Positions 34,155 to 41,593 of a stretch of DNA of 41,593 nt are shown here, piece after piece; within the stretch, counting starts at the first letter, position 1; every line of letters starts with the position of its first letter. The notes under the pieces are model-generated. The model was not told where the DNA came from. It ran no database searches and saw nothing but the letters and a program-made list of their open reading frames with translations. The DNA lies in assembly GCA_028282065.1 (NCBI GenBank), contig JANQIR010000042.1, positions 1 to 41,593 on the forward strand. Reading direction: 5' to 3'. Source of the stretch: Aestuariivirgaceae bacterium (GTDB taxonomy: Bacteria > Pseudomonadota > Alphaproteobacteria > Rhizobiales > Aestuariivirgaceae). The position numbers were made by a program, and so were the translations under genes.

Positions 34155-34894
34155 GCGAACCGCTCTACATGATTGCCGGCATCGGTTCCGACGCGACGTC
34201 CTTCGACCGCATCGGCGAACATCTGTCCGGCGTGTGCGAGTGCATTGGCTGGAACCTGCCCGGCTACGGCGGAACTGCGTTGCGCACGGGATACTCCTTT
34301 CCAGACCTCACACAATGGTTGCTGGAAGACCTGGACACGCGCGGATACGACAAGGCCCATTTCCTTGGCCATTCGATCGGCGGGATGGTTGCCCAGGATT
34401 TCGCCCTCACCCATCCTGATCGCACCGCTTCCGTCATCCTGTCGGGAACGACCCACGCGTTTGGCGGCAAAGACGACAGCTTTAAACGGGCCTTCCTCGA
34501 TACCCGCCTCAAGCCGCTTGACGAGGGCAAGTCGATGGCCGATCTGGCGAAGGCCTTCGTGCCGCAGCTCATGGGGCCATCGGTTGCCACGGAACTCGTA
34601 GAGGCGGCAATCAATAACATGGCCGGTGTGCCGCAAGCCGCCTACCGCGAGGCCATGCAGTGCCTGGTGACCTTCGACCGGCGCGAGGACATCAGGACGC
34701 TTTCGGTTCCCGCGCTGCTGATCGCCGGCGAGCTGGACCAGAACGCACCATTGAAAACCATGACCAAGATGGCCGGTCTGATCGCGGATGCGCGGCTGGA
34801 AACCCTGCCCGGTATTGGGCACATGGCGCCGCTTGAAGTTCCCGAACGCTTCGCAGACATTGTGCGAAATTTCCTCGAAAGGATGGATACATGA
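34151..34894 (+). CDS. Alpha/beta hydrolase
   Basis: The protein has 247 residues, starting at GTG 34151 which overlaps the NicX-like stop (GTGA). The nucleophile elbow is GHSIGG (S75), the acid is probably in GELDQNAP and the His in GIGHMAPLEVP. The domain begins almost directly at the first strand (LYMIAGIGSD). In nicotinate degradation NicD, an alpha/beta hydrolase, deformylates the product of NicX, so an analogous role is possible. Ring-cleavage-product or thioester hydrolysis are alternatives. Confidence 0.82.
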   Translation: MSEPLYMIAGIGSDATSFDRIGEHLSGVCECIGWNLPGYGGTALRTGYSFPDLTQWLLEDLDTRGYDKAHFLGHSIGGMVAQDFALTHPDRTASVILSGTTHAFGGKDDSFKRAFLDTRLKPLDEGKSMADLAKAFVPQLMGPSVATELVEAAINNMAGVPQAAYREAMQCLVTFDRREDIRTLSVPALLIAGELDQNAPLKTMTKMAGLIADARLETLPGIGHMAPLEVPERFADIVRNFLERMDT

Positions 34895-36171
34895 CACTGC
34901 ATGTTGATCTTCCGCTTGATGATATAGATACCGATGCACCGATCTATGATGCGCAAGCCTTCCGGCTGACACAGAAGGAAGCCGAACTGTCGGGGCTGGC
35001 GAGATCGCTCGGCAAGGCGAAGTTTGCCGACAGGGCGGAACGCTACGATCGCGAAGCGATCTTTCCGACGGAAAATTACGAGGATATGCACAAGGCTGGG
35101 CTGCTCGGCGTGTGCGTTCCCGAAGAGCACGGCGGATACGGCGCCGATTACCGGGCCTATATGATCACCGCTGCCGAAATCGGCCGCTATTGCGGGGCGA
35201 CCGCGCTCACCTGGAATATGCATGTGTGCTCATGCCTGTGGACCGGGCCCCTGTCAGACGATCTCGATCTGAGCGATGCAGACCGCAGGTCCCATCTCGA
35301 ACGACGGGCGGCGCATTACGACCGGATCGTCAATCACGGCAAGATCTATGCCCAGCCGTTCTCCGAAGGTGGCGCGGCTGCGGCGGGCGTGGTGCCGTTT
35401 TCAACATCGGCGGCGAAGGTGGATGGCGGCTGGAAGATCAGCGGCAAGAAGATATTTGCCTCGCTGTCCGGCAGCGCCGACTATTACGGAATTCTGTGTG
35501 GGGAAATTCAGCCGGGCCAGGCACCGTCCCGGCGTGACACGATGTATGTGGCCGTTCCGGCCGATGCCGAAGGTTTAAAAATCGTCGGCGACTGGGATCC
35601 GCTTGGCATGCGCGGCACAGTCTCACGGACGCTCTTGTTCGAAAATGTGTTTGTCCCGGAAGACGAAGCCCTGATGCCGCGCGGTGTCTACTATCAGGCT
35701 GCAATGCGCTGGCCGCACATGTTCATGACCCTTTCACCGACCTATCTCGGCATTGCCCAGGCAGCCTATGACTTCACGGTCAAGTATCTGCGCGGCGAAT
35801 GGCCGGGGCTGCCGCCGGTCAAGCGGCGGATGTATCCGACCAAGCAGATTGGCGTTGCGCAAATGCGCCTCATGCTGGAGCAGACCAAGGCCTTGTGGTT
35901 CCAGGCAATCAGCGAGGCCAGGCCGGACCCGAGCAAGGAACAGGTGCTGAGAGCCTATGCCGCGCAGTACACCGTTATGGAAAACGCCAACGAGATCTGC
36001 CAGCTGGCGGTGCGCACCTGCGGCGGTCAGTCCATGTTGAAGTCCCTGCCGCTGGAACGGCTCTACCGCGACAGCCGGTGCGGCTCGCTGATGCTGCCAT
36101 GGACGGCCGAGATCTGTATGGACCGGATCGGCCGCGGGGCGCTGTACGAGCCTGGAGAAACCGACGAATGA
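34891..36171 (+). CDS. Acyl-CoA-dehydrogenase-fold flavoprotein lacking the canonical catalytic glutamates
   Basis: The protein has 426 residues with the three-part acyl-CoA dehydrogenase fold: helical N-domain (GLLGVCVPEEHGGYGADYRA), beta-domain (GGWKISGKKIFASLSGSADY, GDWDPLGMRGTVSRT) and C-terminal helices (RTCGGQSMLKSLPLERLYRD). The usual catalytic Glu after the YRD motif (Y-E-G) is replaced by LMLPW (400-404), and no Glu appears at the alternative helix-G position (PHMFMTLSPTYLG). This is also the state of DszC-like flavin monooxygenases. A flavin reductase is encoded 2.5 kb away, so a two-component monooxygenase is plausible. It starts at ATG 34891 with AAAGGA upstream, overlapping the hydrolase stop. 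Confidence 0.82.
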   Translation: MTLHVDLPLDDIDTDAPIYDAQAFRLTQKEAELSGLARSLGKAKFADRAERYDREAIFPTENYEDMHKAGLLGVCVPEEHGGYGADYRAYMITAAEIGRYCGATALTWNMHVCSCLWTGPLSDDLDLSDADRRSHLERRAAHYDRIVNHGKIYAQPFSEGGAAAAGVVPFSTSAAKVDGGWKISGKKIFASLSGSADYYGILCGEIQPGQAPSRRDTMYVAVPADAEGLKIVGDWDPLGMRGTVSRTLLFENVFVPEDEALMPRGVYYQAAMRWPHMFMTLSPTYLGIAQAAYDFTVKYLRGEWPGLPPVKRRMYPTKQIGVAQMRLMLEQTKALWFQAISEARPDPSKEQVLRAYAAQYTVMENANEICQLAVRTCGGQSMLKSLPLERLYRDSRCGSLMLPWTAEICMDRIGRGALYEPGETDE

Positions 36172-37652
36172 GCGGCATCTGGCGCTGGCTGGAGACCCAC
36201 GCCGAGGCCTGCCCGGACAAGCCGGCGATACGCTTCGAAGGCGACGTTCTGACCTATGGCGCCCTTGCCCGGCGGGTGGCGTCCGTTGCAGCACACCTGA
36301 CCGGTGAAGTCGGGCTGAAGCACGGTGACCGGTTCGGATACCTCGGCTACAACACGCCCGACCAGCTGGTGCTGACATTGGCAGCGGCGCGCGCAGGGCT
36401 TATGATTATCTCGCTGAACTGGCGGCTGGCACCACCTGAGCTTGCCTATATTCTGAACAACGCCGGTGCGGGCGCCGTCTATCACCAAACCGGTTTCGCC
36501 GGCGTCGCAAGTGACATTTCAAAAGCCCTCCCGGACTGCAGCATTGAGCCGGCTTCCGTGCTCTACGACATTCAGGCAACCGCGGCAGCACCGACTGGCG
36601 AAGAAGATGACCCGTTATTGCTTGTCTATACGTCCGGCACCACCGGCCAACCGAAGGGTGCGGTGCTGACCCAGGGCGCAGTACAGGTAAATGCGCTGAA
36701 CGCCCAGCACATGCACGATATGACGCCCGACGATCATATCCTGACGGTGCTGCCGATGTTCCATGTCGGTGGCTTGAATATCCAGACACTGCCGGCGCTG
36801 ATGTGCGGTGCCACGGTCACGTTGCATCAACGGTTCGATCCGGCGCTGACGCTGCAGGCTTTCCGGCGCGAGCGCCCGACCCTGACGGTCCAGGTTCCCG
36901 CCACCATGCAGGGCATGATTTCCCATCCGCTGTGGCCGGACGCAGACCTGTCCTCGCTCCGTTCTATGTCCACGGGATCTACCGATGTGCCGGTCCGGCT
37001 GATCGAGCCGTTTCAGGACCGCGGCGTGCCGGTCATCCAGATCTACGGATCGACGGAGACAGGTCCTGTGGCGATCTACCAGCGCGCCGAGGAGGCACGG
37101 GCAACAACCGGTTCGATCGGACGCTGCGGATTGAAGACAGACGTCCGCCTGATCGACAGCCAGGGTGAGGATGTTCCGGACGGCGCTGACGGTGAAATTC
37201 TGGTGCGGGGCGGTCATGTCGCCAAGTCGTATTGGCAGGACGAGGCGATGAGCACCAAGACGTTTACCGATGGCTGGTTCCATTCCGGCGATATTGCCTC
37301 TCGCGACGAGACCGGGCTTTACTGGTTCAAGGGACGCTCCAAGAACGTGATTATTTCAGGCGGCGAGAATATCTATCCGGCAGAACTGGAACGGGTTCTT
37401 TCACAGCATCCCGGCATTGCCGAGGCTGCCGTCGTGGGCCGCGAAGACGAGCGGTGGGGGGCCGTCCCCGTCGCTGTGGTCGTCAGGCGGGATGTGGCCC
37501 TGGAACGCGATGACATCCTTGCCCTGTTCGATGGCCGGCTGGCCCGCTTCAAGCATCCTAAGCATGTGCTGTTCCTGGACGCCCTGCCGCGAAACGTCAT
37601 GGGCAAGGTGATGCTCGACGACCTGAGAGAAAGAGTCCGTTGCCGGGACTAA
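36168..37652 (+). CDS. AMP-dependent acyl-CoA synthetase/ligase
   Basis: The protein has 494 residues from ATG 36168 (MSGIWRWLETHAEACPDKPA), which overlaps the previous stop (ATGA). ANL-superfamily motifs are the P-loop LVYTSGTTGQPKG, YGSTETG, the GWFHSGD region, GGENIYPAELERVL and the adenylation lysine in RNVMGKVMLDDL. It would activate a carboxylic acid to its CoA thioester at the cost of ATP, either the starting aromatic acid or a ring-cleavage product. It is last in the operon. Its TAA overlaps the TAG of the convergent dehydrogenase gene by a few bases. Confidence 0.92.
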   Translation: MSGIWRWLETHAEACPDKPAIRFEGDVLTYGALARRVASVAAHLTGEVGLKHGDRFGYLGYNTPDQLVLTLAAARAGLMIISLNWRLAPPELAYILNNAGAGAVYHQTGFAGVASDISKALPDCSIEPASVLYDIQATAAAPTGEEDDPLLLVYTSGTTGQPKGAVLTQGAVQVNALNAQHMHDMTPDDHILTVLPMFHVGGLNIQTLPALMCGATVTLHQRFDPALTLQAFRRERPTLTVQVPATMQGMISHPLWPDADLSSLRSMSTGSTDVPVRLIEPFQDRGVPVIQIYGSTETGPVAIYQRAEEARATTGSIGRCGLKTDVRLIDSQGEDVPDGADGEILVRGGHVAKSYWQDEAMSTKTFTDGWFHSGDIASRDETGLYWFKGRSKNVIISGGENIYPAELERVLSQHPGIAEAAVVGREDERWGAVPVAVVVRRDVALERDDILALFDGRLARFKHPKHVLFLDALPRNVMGKVMLDDLRERVRCRD

Positions 37653-38635
37653 GCCGCTGTATTGACGTCCTTAATGAGGTTTTCAAGCGGCTCGCCATTG
37701 TTCCATCTCTCGACATTGTCACAGAACTTTGCGGCGAATCTGATCGGCCAGTCGGACACATTGTCGGAGGCGTGCGGTGTGATGAGAACATTCGGCAGAT
37801 CCCAAAGCGGGCTTTCAGGCGGTAGCGGTTCGGTTTCGAAAACGTCCAGATAGGCGGCCGACAGGTGTCCCAGTTGCATGACCTCCGCAAGCGCCTTTTC
37901 GTCGACGACCGGGCCACGGGATGTGTTGATCAAGATGGCATTGGGTTTCATATGCATCAGCATGTCCCGGCCGAACAGACGGCGTGTTTCATCGTTCAAT
38001 CGGACATGGATCGACACGACGTCCGCATGGCCGATGATCTCGGCAAGCATTTCCGGCCCATAGAGTTCATCGACGGCATGGTGCGGTGTGCCGCTTGCCC
38101 GGATCGCCATAACCTTCATGCCGAGCGCCCTGGCGTTTTCCGCCACATGCCCGCCGATCGCCCCCAGTCCGACGACCAGCAGGGTCTTACCGCATAGCGG
38201 ATCGAAGGGGATCGCCTGCCATGAACGCCGACGTTGCTGAGTGCGATAATCGAACAGGTGACCGTTCAACGCCAGCATTGCTCCGGTGACCGTCTCGGCC
38301 AGAAACCGCGACAGGACACCAACGCCGTTTGTGACAACAAGTTCAGACTTCGGCCAGGGAAGCAAATGGTCATAACCGGAGCCGCCGACATGAAACCATT
38401 TGACTGACGGCAGCGCGGCCGCCCGGCGGTGCAAATCTCCGGCAAACGTCGAACTCCGGATGGAAAAAACGACATCGGGCTCATAACTCTCAAGCAGCGG
38501 CTCTGCGTCATCGGTCGATCCGGCGAACCGGCATTCGATGTCCGGCAACCGCTCTGCAAATAACGGCCGGAAGTCGTCGGCAAACTCATGCAGGACAAGT
38601 GCCCTATGGACAGGTGGCCTGTGTTGTGCCGCCAT
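37649..38635 (-). CDS. D-2-hydroxyacid dehydrogenase (NAD-dependent)
   Basis: The protein has 328 residues. The nucleotide-binding Rossmann motif is VVGLGAIGGHVAENARALG, and the catalytic Arg lies in INTSRGPVVDE, followed by AYLDVFETEPLPPESPLW and the catalytic His in LITPHASDN. Family members reduce 2-keto acids or oxidise D-2-hydroxy acids. It follows the flavin reductase gene after 2 bases, in an operon with the nitrilase-family gene. A role in a late step of the neighbouring catabolic route is inferred. Confidence 0.9.
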   Translation of the reverse strand: MAAQHRPPVHRALVLHEFADDFRPLFAERLPDIECRFAGSTDDAEPLLESYEPDVVFSIRSSTFAGDLHRRAAALPSVKWFHVGGSGYDHLLPWPKSELVVTNGVGVLSRFLAETVTGAMLALNGHLFDYRTQQRRRSWQAIPFDPLCGKTLLVVGLGAIGGHVAENARALGMKVMAIRASGTPHHAVDELYGPEMLAEIIGHADVVSIHVRLNDETRRLFGRDMLMHMKPNAILINTSRGPVVDEKALAEVMQLGHLSAAYLDVFETEPLPPESPLWDLPNVLITPHASDNVSDWPIRFAAKFCDNVERWNNGEPLENLIKDVNTAA

Positions 38636-38637
38636 CG

Positions 38638-39129
38638 CTAAACACCCTCTCCGCTACCGAGGGTCTGATATGCGCTGCGATAGAACAGGAGCGGCTTGCC
38701 ATCCGGGTCATATTCGGAATTCACCACTTCGCCGACAAATATGACGTGGTCGCCACCCATGTAGGTGTTGGCCACCTTACACTCCATGACCGCCAGCGCG
38801 TTGGGCAGGATCGGACAGCCGGTGTCCCAGATTTCATAGGACACACCTGCCCACTTATCTCCGAGCGCCTTGGCAAACCGGATGGAAAGGTCCTCCTGGC
38901 CCTCACGCAACACATTCACCGCAAAATGGTCGGTCGCAAGATAGGCTTTCAGCGAGTGGGCGTGCCGTCCAAGACTCCACAGTATCAGAGGCGGATCGAG
39001 CGACACTGAATTGAATGAACTTGCGGTGTTGCCGATGAGTTCGCCACCGGGGCCAACGGTCGTGATAACCGTGATTCCGGTCGCGAAGCATCCGAGACAG
39101 TTGCGAAACTCCTGCTGGTCAACGGCCAT
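38638..39129 (-). CDS. Flavin reductase domain protein (HpaC/DIM6-NTAB family)
   Basis: The protein has 163 residues with the flavin-reductase split-barrel pattern: FRNCLGCFATGITVITT, LIGNTASSFNSVSLDPPLIL, HFAVNVLREGQEDLSIRFA and GGDHVIFVGEV. Members use NAD(P)H to reduce free FMN or FAD for a separate monooxygenase. No dedicated monooxygenase is in this operon. The Glu-less acyl-CoA-dehydrogenase-fold protein at 34891-36171 is the most likely partner within the window. It is 9 bases downstream of the nitrilase-family gene. Confidence 0.9.
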   Translation of the reverse strand: MAVDQQEFRNCLGCFATGITVITTVGPGGELIGNTASSFNSVSLDPPLILWSLGRHAHSLKAYLATDHFAVNVLREGQEDLSIRFAKALGDKWAGVSYEIWDTGCPILPNALAVMECKVANTYMGGDHVIFVGEVVNSEYDPDGKPLLFYRSAYQTLGSGEGV

Positions 39130-39138
39130 AGCGCAGGA

Positions 39139-39984
39139 TCACTGAGTAGCGGGGGCGGGATTGTCGAAGGCGTATGGTCGGTCGTGCTGCAACGAGGGAA
39201 TGCGCTGGCGGGCCAGTGACACTTCATTCAGATCAATGTCGGCCGCAATGATGCCCTCGCCTTCCCCCCCATCGGCCAGCACCTTACCCCACGGGTCAAT
39301 GATGACCGAGTGTCCATAGCACTCGGCACCGCCCTTTAGAGTGCCGTATTGGCACGGCGAGATCACATAACAGCCGTTTTCGATGGCTCGCGCACGCTGG
39401 AGCACGTGCCAATGCGCCTCTCCTGTCAGCTTGGTAAAGGCCGCCGGTGCGGCAAGGATCGAGGCACCGCCCTGCGCGAGCGTACGATAGAGATGTGCGA
39501 AGCGGATATCGTAGCAAATGGACATGCCAAGAGCGGCACCTTCAACATCGGCAATCACCGCCTCGTCGCCGGGCGCAATGGTGGCGGACTCTTCGACCTT
39601 CTTGCCCTCCCCCAGATCGACATCAAACATGTGGATCTTGTTGTAGCGCGCAGCGATGTTGCCGCCATTGTCGATCAGGTAGCCACGGTTGAAAATCCGG
39701 CCGTCGGCGGAGGTGATGCCCAGCGATCCAAGCAGCAAATAGACGTCGAGTTCGCGTGCGAGCGCGGTAAAGGCGGCCACAACCGGGTGGTTGCCTTCGG
39801 GAAATGCGACCGGATGGATCATGCGGTCGATCACCTCAAGACCGGAAAAGTACTCCGGCAGAGCAATCAGTTTCGCGCCTTCAGCCGCCGCCTGTCTGGT
39901 CAGCCGGGTGCAGATCTCAATGTTCTCATCGACGTCCGCCGTGGCACAATTCTGCACGCAGGCTGCTTTGAACTTGGTGGTCAT
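39139..39984 (-). CDS. Carbon-nitrogen hydrolase (nitrilase superfamily, Nit2-like amidase)
   Basis: The protein has 281 residues with the Glu-Lys-Cys triad at E44 (ALPEYF), K116 (YNKIHMFD) and C157 (SICYDIRF), the pattern of Nit1/Nit2-type omega-amidases and related carbamoyl hydrolases. Tail motifs ENGCYVISPCQYG and GHSVIIDPWGKVLA fit the family. In this context it may hydrolyse an amide produced by N-heterocycle ring cleavage, a step NicF (an unrelated enzyme) performs in the nicotinate pathway. The 73 bases separating it from the upstream MetE-like gene make co-transcription possible. Confidence 0.9.
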   Translation of the reverse strand: MTTKFKAACVQNCATADVDENIEICTRLTRQAAAEGAKLIALPEYFSGLEVIDRMIHPVAFPEGNHPVVAAFTALARELDVYLLLGSLGITSADGRIFNRGYLIDNGGNIAARYNKIHMFDVDLGEGKKVEESATIAPGDEAVIADVEGAALGMSICYDIRFAHLYRTLAQGGASILAAPAAFTKLTGEAHWHVLQRARAIENGCYVISPCQYGTLKGGAECYGHSVIIDPWGKVLADGGEGEGIIAADIDLNEVSLARQRIPSLQHDRPYAFDNPAPATQ

Positions 39985-40057
39985 GACTTCTTACCCAATT
40001 GCTCCTTGGCGGCACACTATACGGTTTGCAGGCCGGATTCGAGAGGCCGGAATCTGC

Positions 40058-41119
40058 CTAGACGCTTCTTGCCGCCTCGACCATGTTTTTCAACTTGGTC
40101 ATGGCGAGATCCCGGCCCAGAAAGCCCAGGCCACAGTCGGGACCGACCCACAATCTCTCCCGGTCGATATGTTGCAATGCCTGTTTCAGGCGAGTGGCGA
40201 TGACCTCAGAGGGCTCCACAGCACTCTTGGCAATGGCGATCGCCCCGAAAATCACCGTGGTATTCTTGAACTGCTCCAGCAGGGACAAATCGTTGTGGCG
40301 GTGTGCGTCTTCCAGAGAGATCTGGTTGATGCTGGAACGATCAATGGCACCGGCAAAGCGGAAATAGCTTTGCGGATCGGCCTTCATGTAGGTCGTGTCG
40401 TCGAGATGGTTGGGATAACCGCAACACATGTGCACGACACGGGTGACATCGTCGGCCACGCCATCAAAGCAGCGCTCAAGGGCTTCCATGCCGTAGTCCA
40501 GGGCCGCATCGGGTTTGCGGGCGAACAGCGGCTCATCAACCTGGATATACTTGCAGCCGGCAGCCGCCAGCGCCCTGATTTCGTAGTTCAGCGCGTCGGC
40601 CAGATCGAATGCAAGCTGGCGATCATCGTCATAGAACGCATTGGCGGTGGTATCCATGATCGTCACGGGCCCGGGCACTGTGATCTTGACCGGGTGCAGC
40701 GATACGGACTGTGCAACCTTCCAGTCACGATCCAGAAAGTGCTCCTCTTGGGCGGTTATCTTGCTACGGATGGTCGGCAGGTCGGTTTCGTAAGCACCGT
40801 TGCGCAGGACCTTGTGGGTCAGATTTTCGAAGTCGAAGCCGTCCAGATGGCGGCAGTGGTAGTGAATATAGTTCTCACGGCGCTGCTCCCCATCGGTCGG
40901 CACATCGATTCCGCAGGCGACCTGATCGGCCACCGCTTGCTTGCTCGCATCGTCGAGGGCGGAGACCAGTGCGTCCAGGTCACCCCTGGTCGCCTCGGTA
41001 TATCGCCGTGTGACTTCACTGCCGGCCTTGGTATGACCGTGCTCCAGTTGGAACCAGTCACGGACCGGCAATCCACCCGGTTTGGGATATGCACCGATGC
41101 AGGTCGTCTTAAGTGCCAT
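40058..41119 (-). CDS. MetE C-terminal-like cobalamin-independent methyltransferase family protein
   Basis: The protein has 353 residues from ATG 41119 (MALKTTCIGAYPKPGG); an upstream in-frame extension to 41194 has no family sequence. It matches the zinc-dependent C-terminal half of methionine synthase II: IHYHCRHLDGFDFEN, ITVPGPVTIMDT, YIQVDEPLFARKP, HMCCGYP (candidate zinc ligands H230 and C232) and VGPDCGLGFLGR (C329). E270 is a possible further ligand. Full-length MetE is about 750 residues; such half-length relatives transfer methyl or alkyl groups between thiols and diverse partners, so methionine synthesis should not be assumed. It is divergent from the PhnW-like gene. Confidence 0.85.
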   Translation of the reverse strand: MALKTTCIGAYPKPGGLPVRDWFQLEHGHTKAGSEVTRRYTEATRGDLDALVSALDDASKQAVADQVACGIDVPTDGEQRRENYIHYHCRHLDGFDFENLTHKVLRNGAYETDLPTIRSKITAQEEHFLDRDWKVAQSVSLHPVKITVPGPVTIMDTTANAFYDDDRQLAFDLADALNYEIRALAAAGCKYIQVDEPLFARKPDAALDYGMEALERCFDGVADDVTRVVHMCCGYPNHLDDTTYMKADPQSYFRFAGAIDRSSINQISLEDAHRHNDLSLLEQFKNTTVIFGAIAIAKSAVEPSEVIATRLKQALQHIDRERLWVGPDCGLGFLGRDLAMTKLKNMVEAARSV

Positions 41120-41176
41120 CAATTGAGTTCCCGCTGTTCGAAGAGCCCAAATCTGCCCCGGCTCCACATGTTTTCT

Positions 41177-41195
41177 ATTGTCCGGCACAGACAAT
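41177..41195. promoter_or_regulatory. Inverted repeat in the MetE-like / PhnW-like divergent region
   Basis: ATTGTC-CGGCACA-GACAAT has perfect 6-base arms and includes a T-N11-A pair, so a LysR-type or other dimeric regulator could bind. It is about 58 bases before the MetE-like start and 82 before the PhnW-like start. No regulator gene is visible next to it in the window. Confidence 0.4.
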
Positions 41196-41207
41196 CAAGC
41201 AATAGGT

Positions 41208-41235
41208 TTGACATCTTCGCGCAGGAAGATAGACC
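41208..41235 (+). promoter_or_regulatory. Candidate promoter of the PhnW-like gene with an embedded dyad
   Basis: TTGACA (41208-41213) is a perfect -35 and TAGACC (41230-41235) a weak -10 at 16 bases. Between them lies the dyad ATCTTC-GCGCAG-GAAGAT (41213-41230), placed where a bound regulator would control polymerase access. Confidence 0.4.
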
Positions 41236-41276
41236 AACGCCACAGACTTTTCGTTCGAGCAGAGGATTGAAGTGCC

Positions 41277-41593
41277 ATGAAGTCATCGGCTCTTAGCGGG
41301 ACAGGCCTGTTCAAGGGGCCGCAGGGCCAGGAGGACATGCCCTACCTTTTGACCCCTGGTCCGCTTACCACATCACGCGGCGTGAAACTGGCCATGCTGG
41401 CCGATTGGGGGTCCAGAGACGTCGAGTTCCGCCAGGTTATTGCCGGCATCCGCCAGGAACTGCTCGCACTGGCCGGGGCGACCAACCGGTACGAATGCGT
41501 ATTGCTGCAAGGCTCGGGCACCTATGCCATCGAGGCGGCACTGGGGTGTTTCTGCCCACAAGGGGGCGAAGCCAAGACACTCGTGATCATCAA
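41277..41593 (+). CDS. PhnW-like class V aminotransferase (partial, C-terminus off window)
   Basis: The frame is open from ATG 41277 to the window edge (105 codons). LLTPGPLTTSRGVKLAML, followed by DWGSRD, and ECVLLQGSGTYAIEAALG match the start of 2-aminoethylphosphonate:pyruvate aminotransferase (PhnW) and its close relatives. The PLP-binding lysine lies beyond the window. The fold type I (class V) assignment is secure. The phosphonate substrate is not, because related enzymes act on other small amines or amino acids. It is divergent from the MetE-like gene. Confidence 0.8.
   Translation, partial: MKSSALSGTGLFKGPQGQEDMPYLLTPGPLTTSRGVKLAMLADWGSRDVEFRQVIAGIRQELLALAGATNRYECVLLQGSGTYAIEAALGCFCPQGGEAKTLVII

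Noticed and set aside
40058-41119. Methionine synthase (metE)
   Set aside because: Only the zinc-binding half is present (353 residues), and such half-length relatives often serve other methyl or alkyl transfers.

Overview
This GC-rich window looks like part of an alphaproteobacterial chromosome, probably Hyphomicrobiales (Rhizobiales)-like. The clues are the large number of class III nucleotide cyclases, a Yej/Dpp-type importer with a fused double ATPase, COG4671-type glycosyltransferases, frequent GTG/TTG starts and tight ATGA/GTGA/TTGA overlaps. The taxonomic call is an inference. I saw no rRNA, tRNA, insertion sequence, phage gene or CRISPR array.

Left end (1-4.5 kb): a type II DMSO-reductase-family molybdoenzyme operon on the minus strand (gamma, beta, then alpha, which runs off the window), a DUF4242-like small gene with a clear Rho-independent terminator, and a divergent LysR regulator with a T-N11-A dyad in the shared promoter region. 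Next comes a CHASE2 adenylate cyclase (4.7-6.9 kb) and an ABC-2 exporter pair (6.9-8.6 kb).

9-12.4 kb: a three-gene CrtI/CrtN-like desaturase - PlsC-like acyltransferase - CrtQ-like glycosyltransferase operon. It resembles the tailoring half of a glycosylated, acylated carotenoid pathway, with no carotene synthase present.

12.4-32.5 kb: a surface-glycan and cyclic-nucleotide region. Three glycosyltransferases lie upstream, on the same strand, of a 910-residue ABC-exporter-like protein. Its nucleotide-binding domain has lost every catalytic motif and carries a duplicated internal segment. It is followed directly by a stand-alone cNMP-binding protein with intact ligand residues. A Yej/Dpp-like uptake operon, a glycosyltransferase plus NodB-like deacetylase pair, a metallo-beta-lactamase-fold hydrolase with a membrane cyclase, a small methyltransferase, and a third cyclase with a haem-type membrane anchor and a 2Fe-2S domain complete the region. 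With three cyclases and one cNMP-binding effector nearby, the region suggests cAMP control of envelope glycan assembly or export (inference).

32.5-41.6 kb: a MarR-controlled catabolic locus. MarR is divergent from a NicX-like ring-cleaving dioxygenase, an alpha/beta hydrolase, an acyl-CoA-dehydrogenase-fold flavoprotein lacking the usual catalytic glutamates, and an acyl-CoA ligase. A D-2-hydroxyacid dehydrogenase, flavin reductase and nitrilase-family amidase converge on it. A MetE-like methyltransferase and a truncated PhnW-like aminotransferase diverge at the right edge across a promoter region with two dyads. Together these look like an undescribed aromatic or N-heterocycle degradation pathway.
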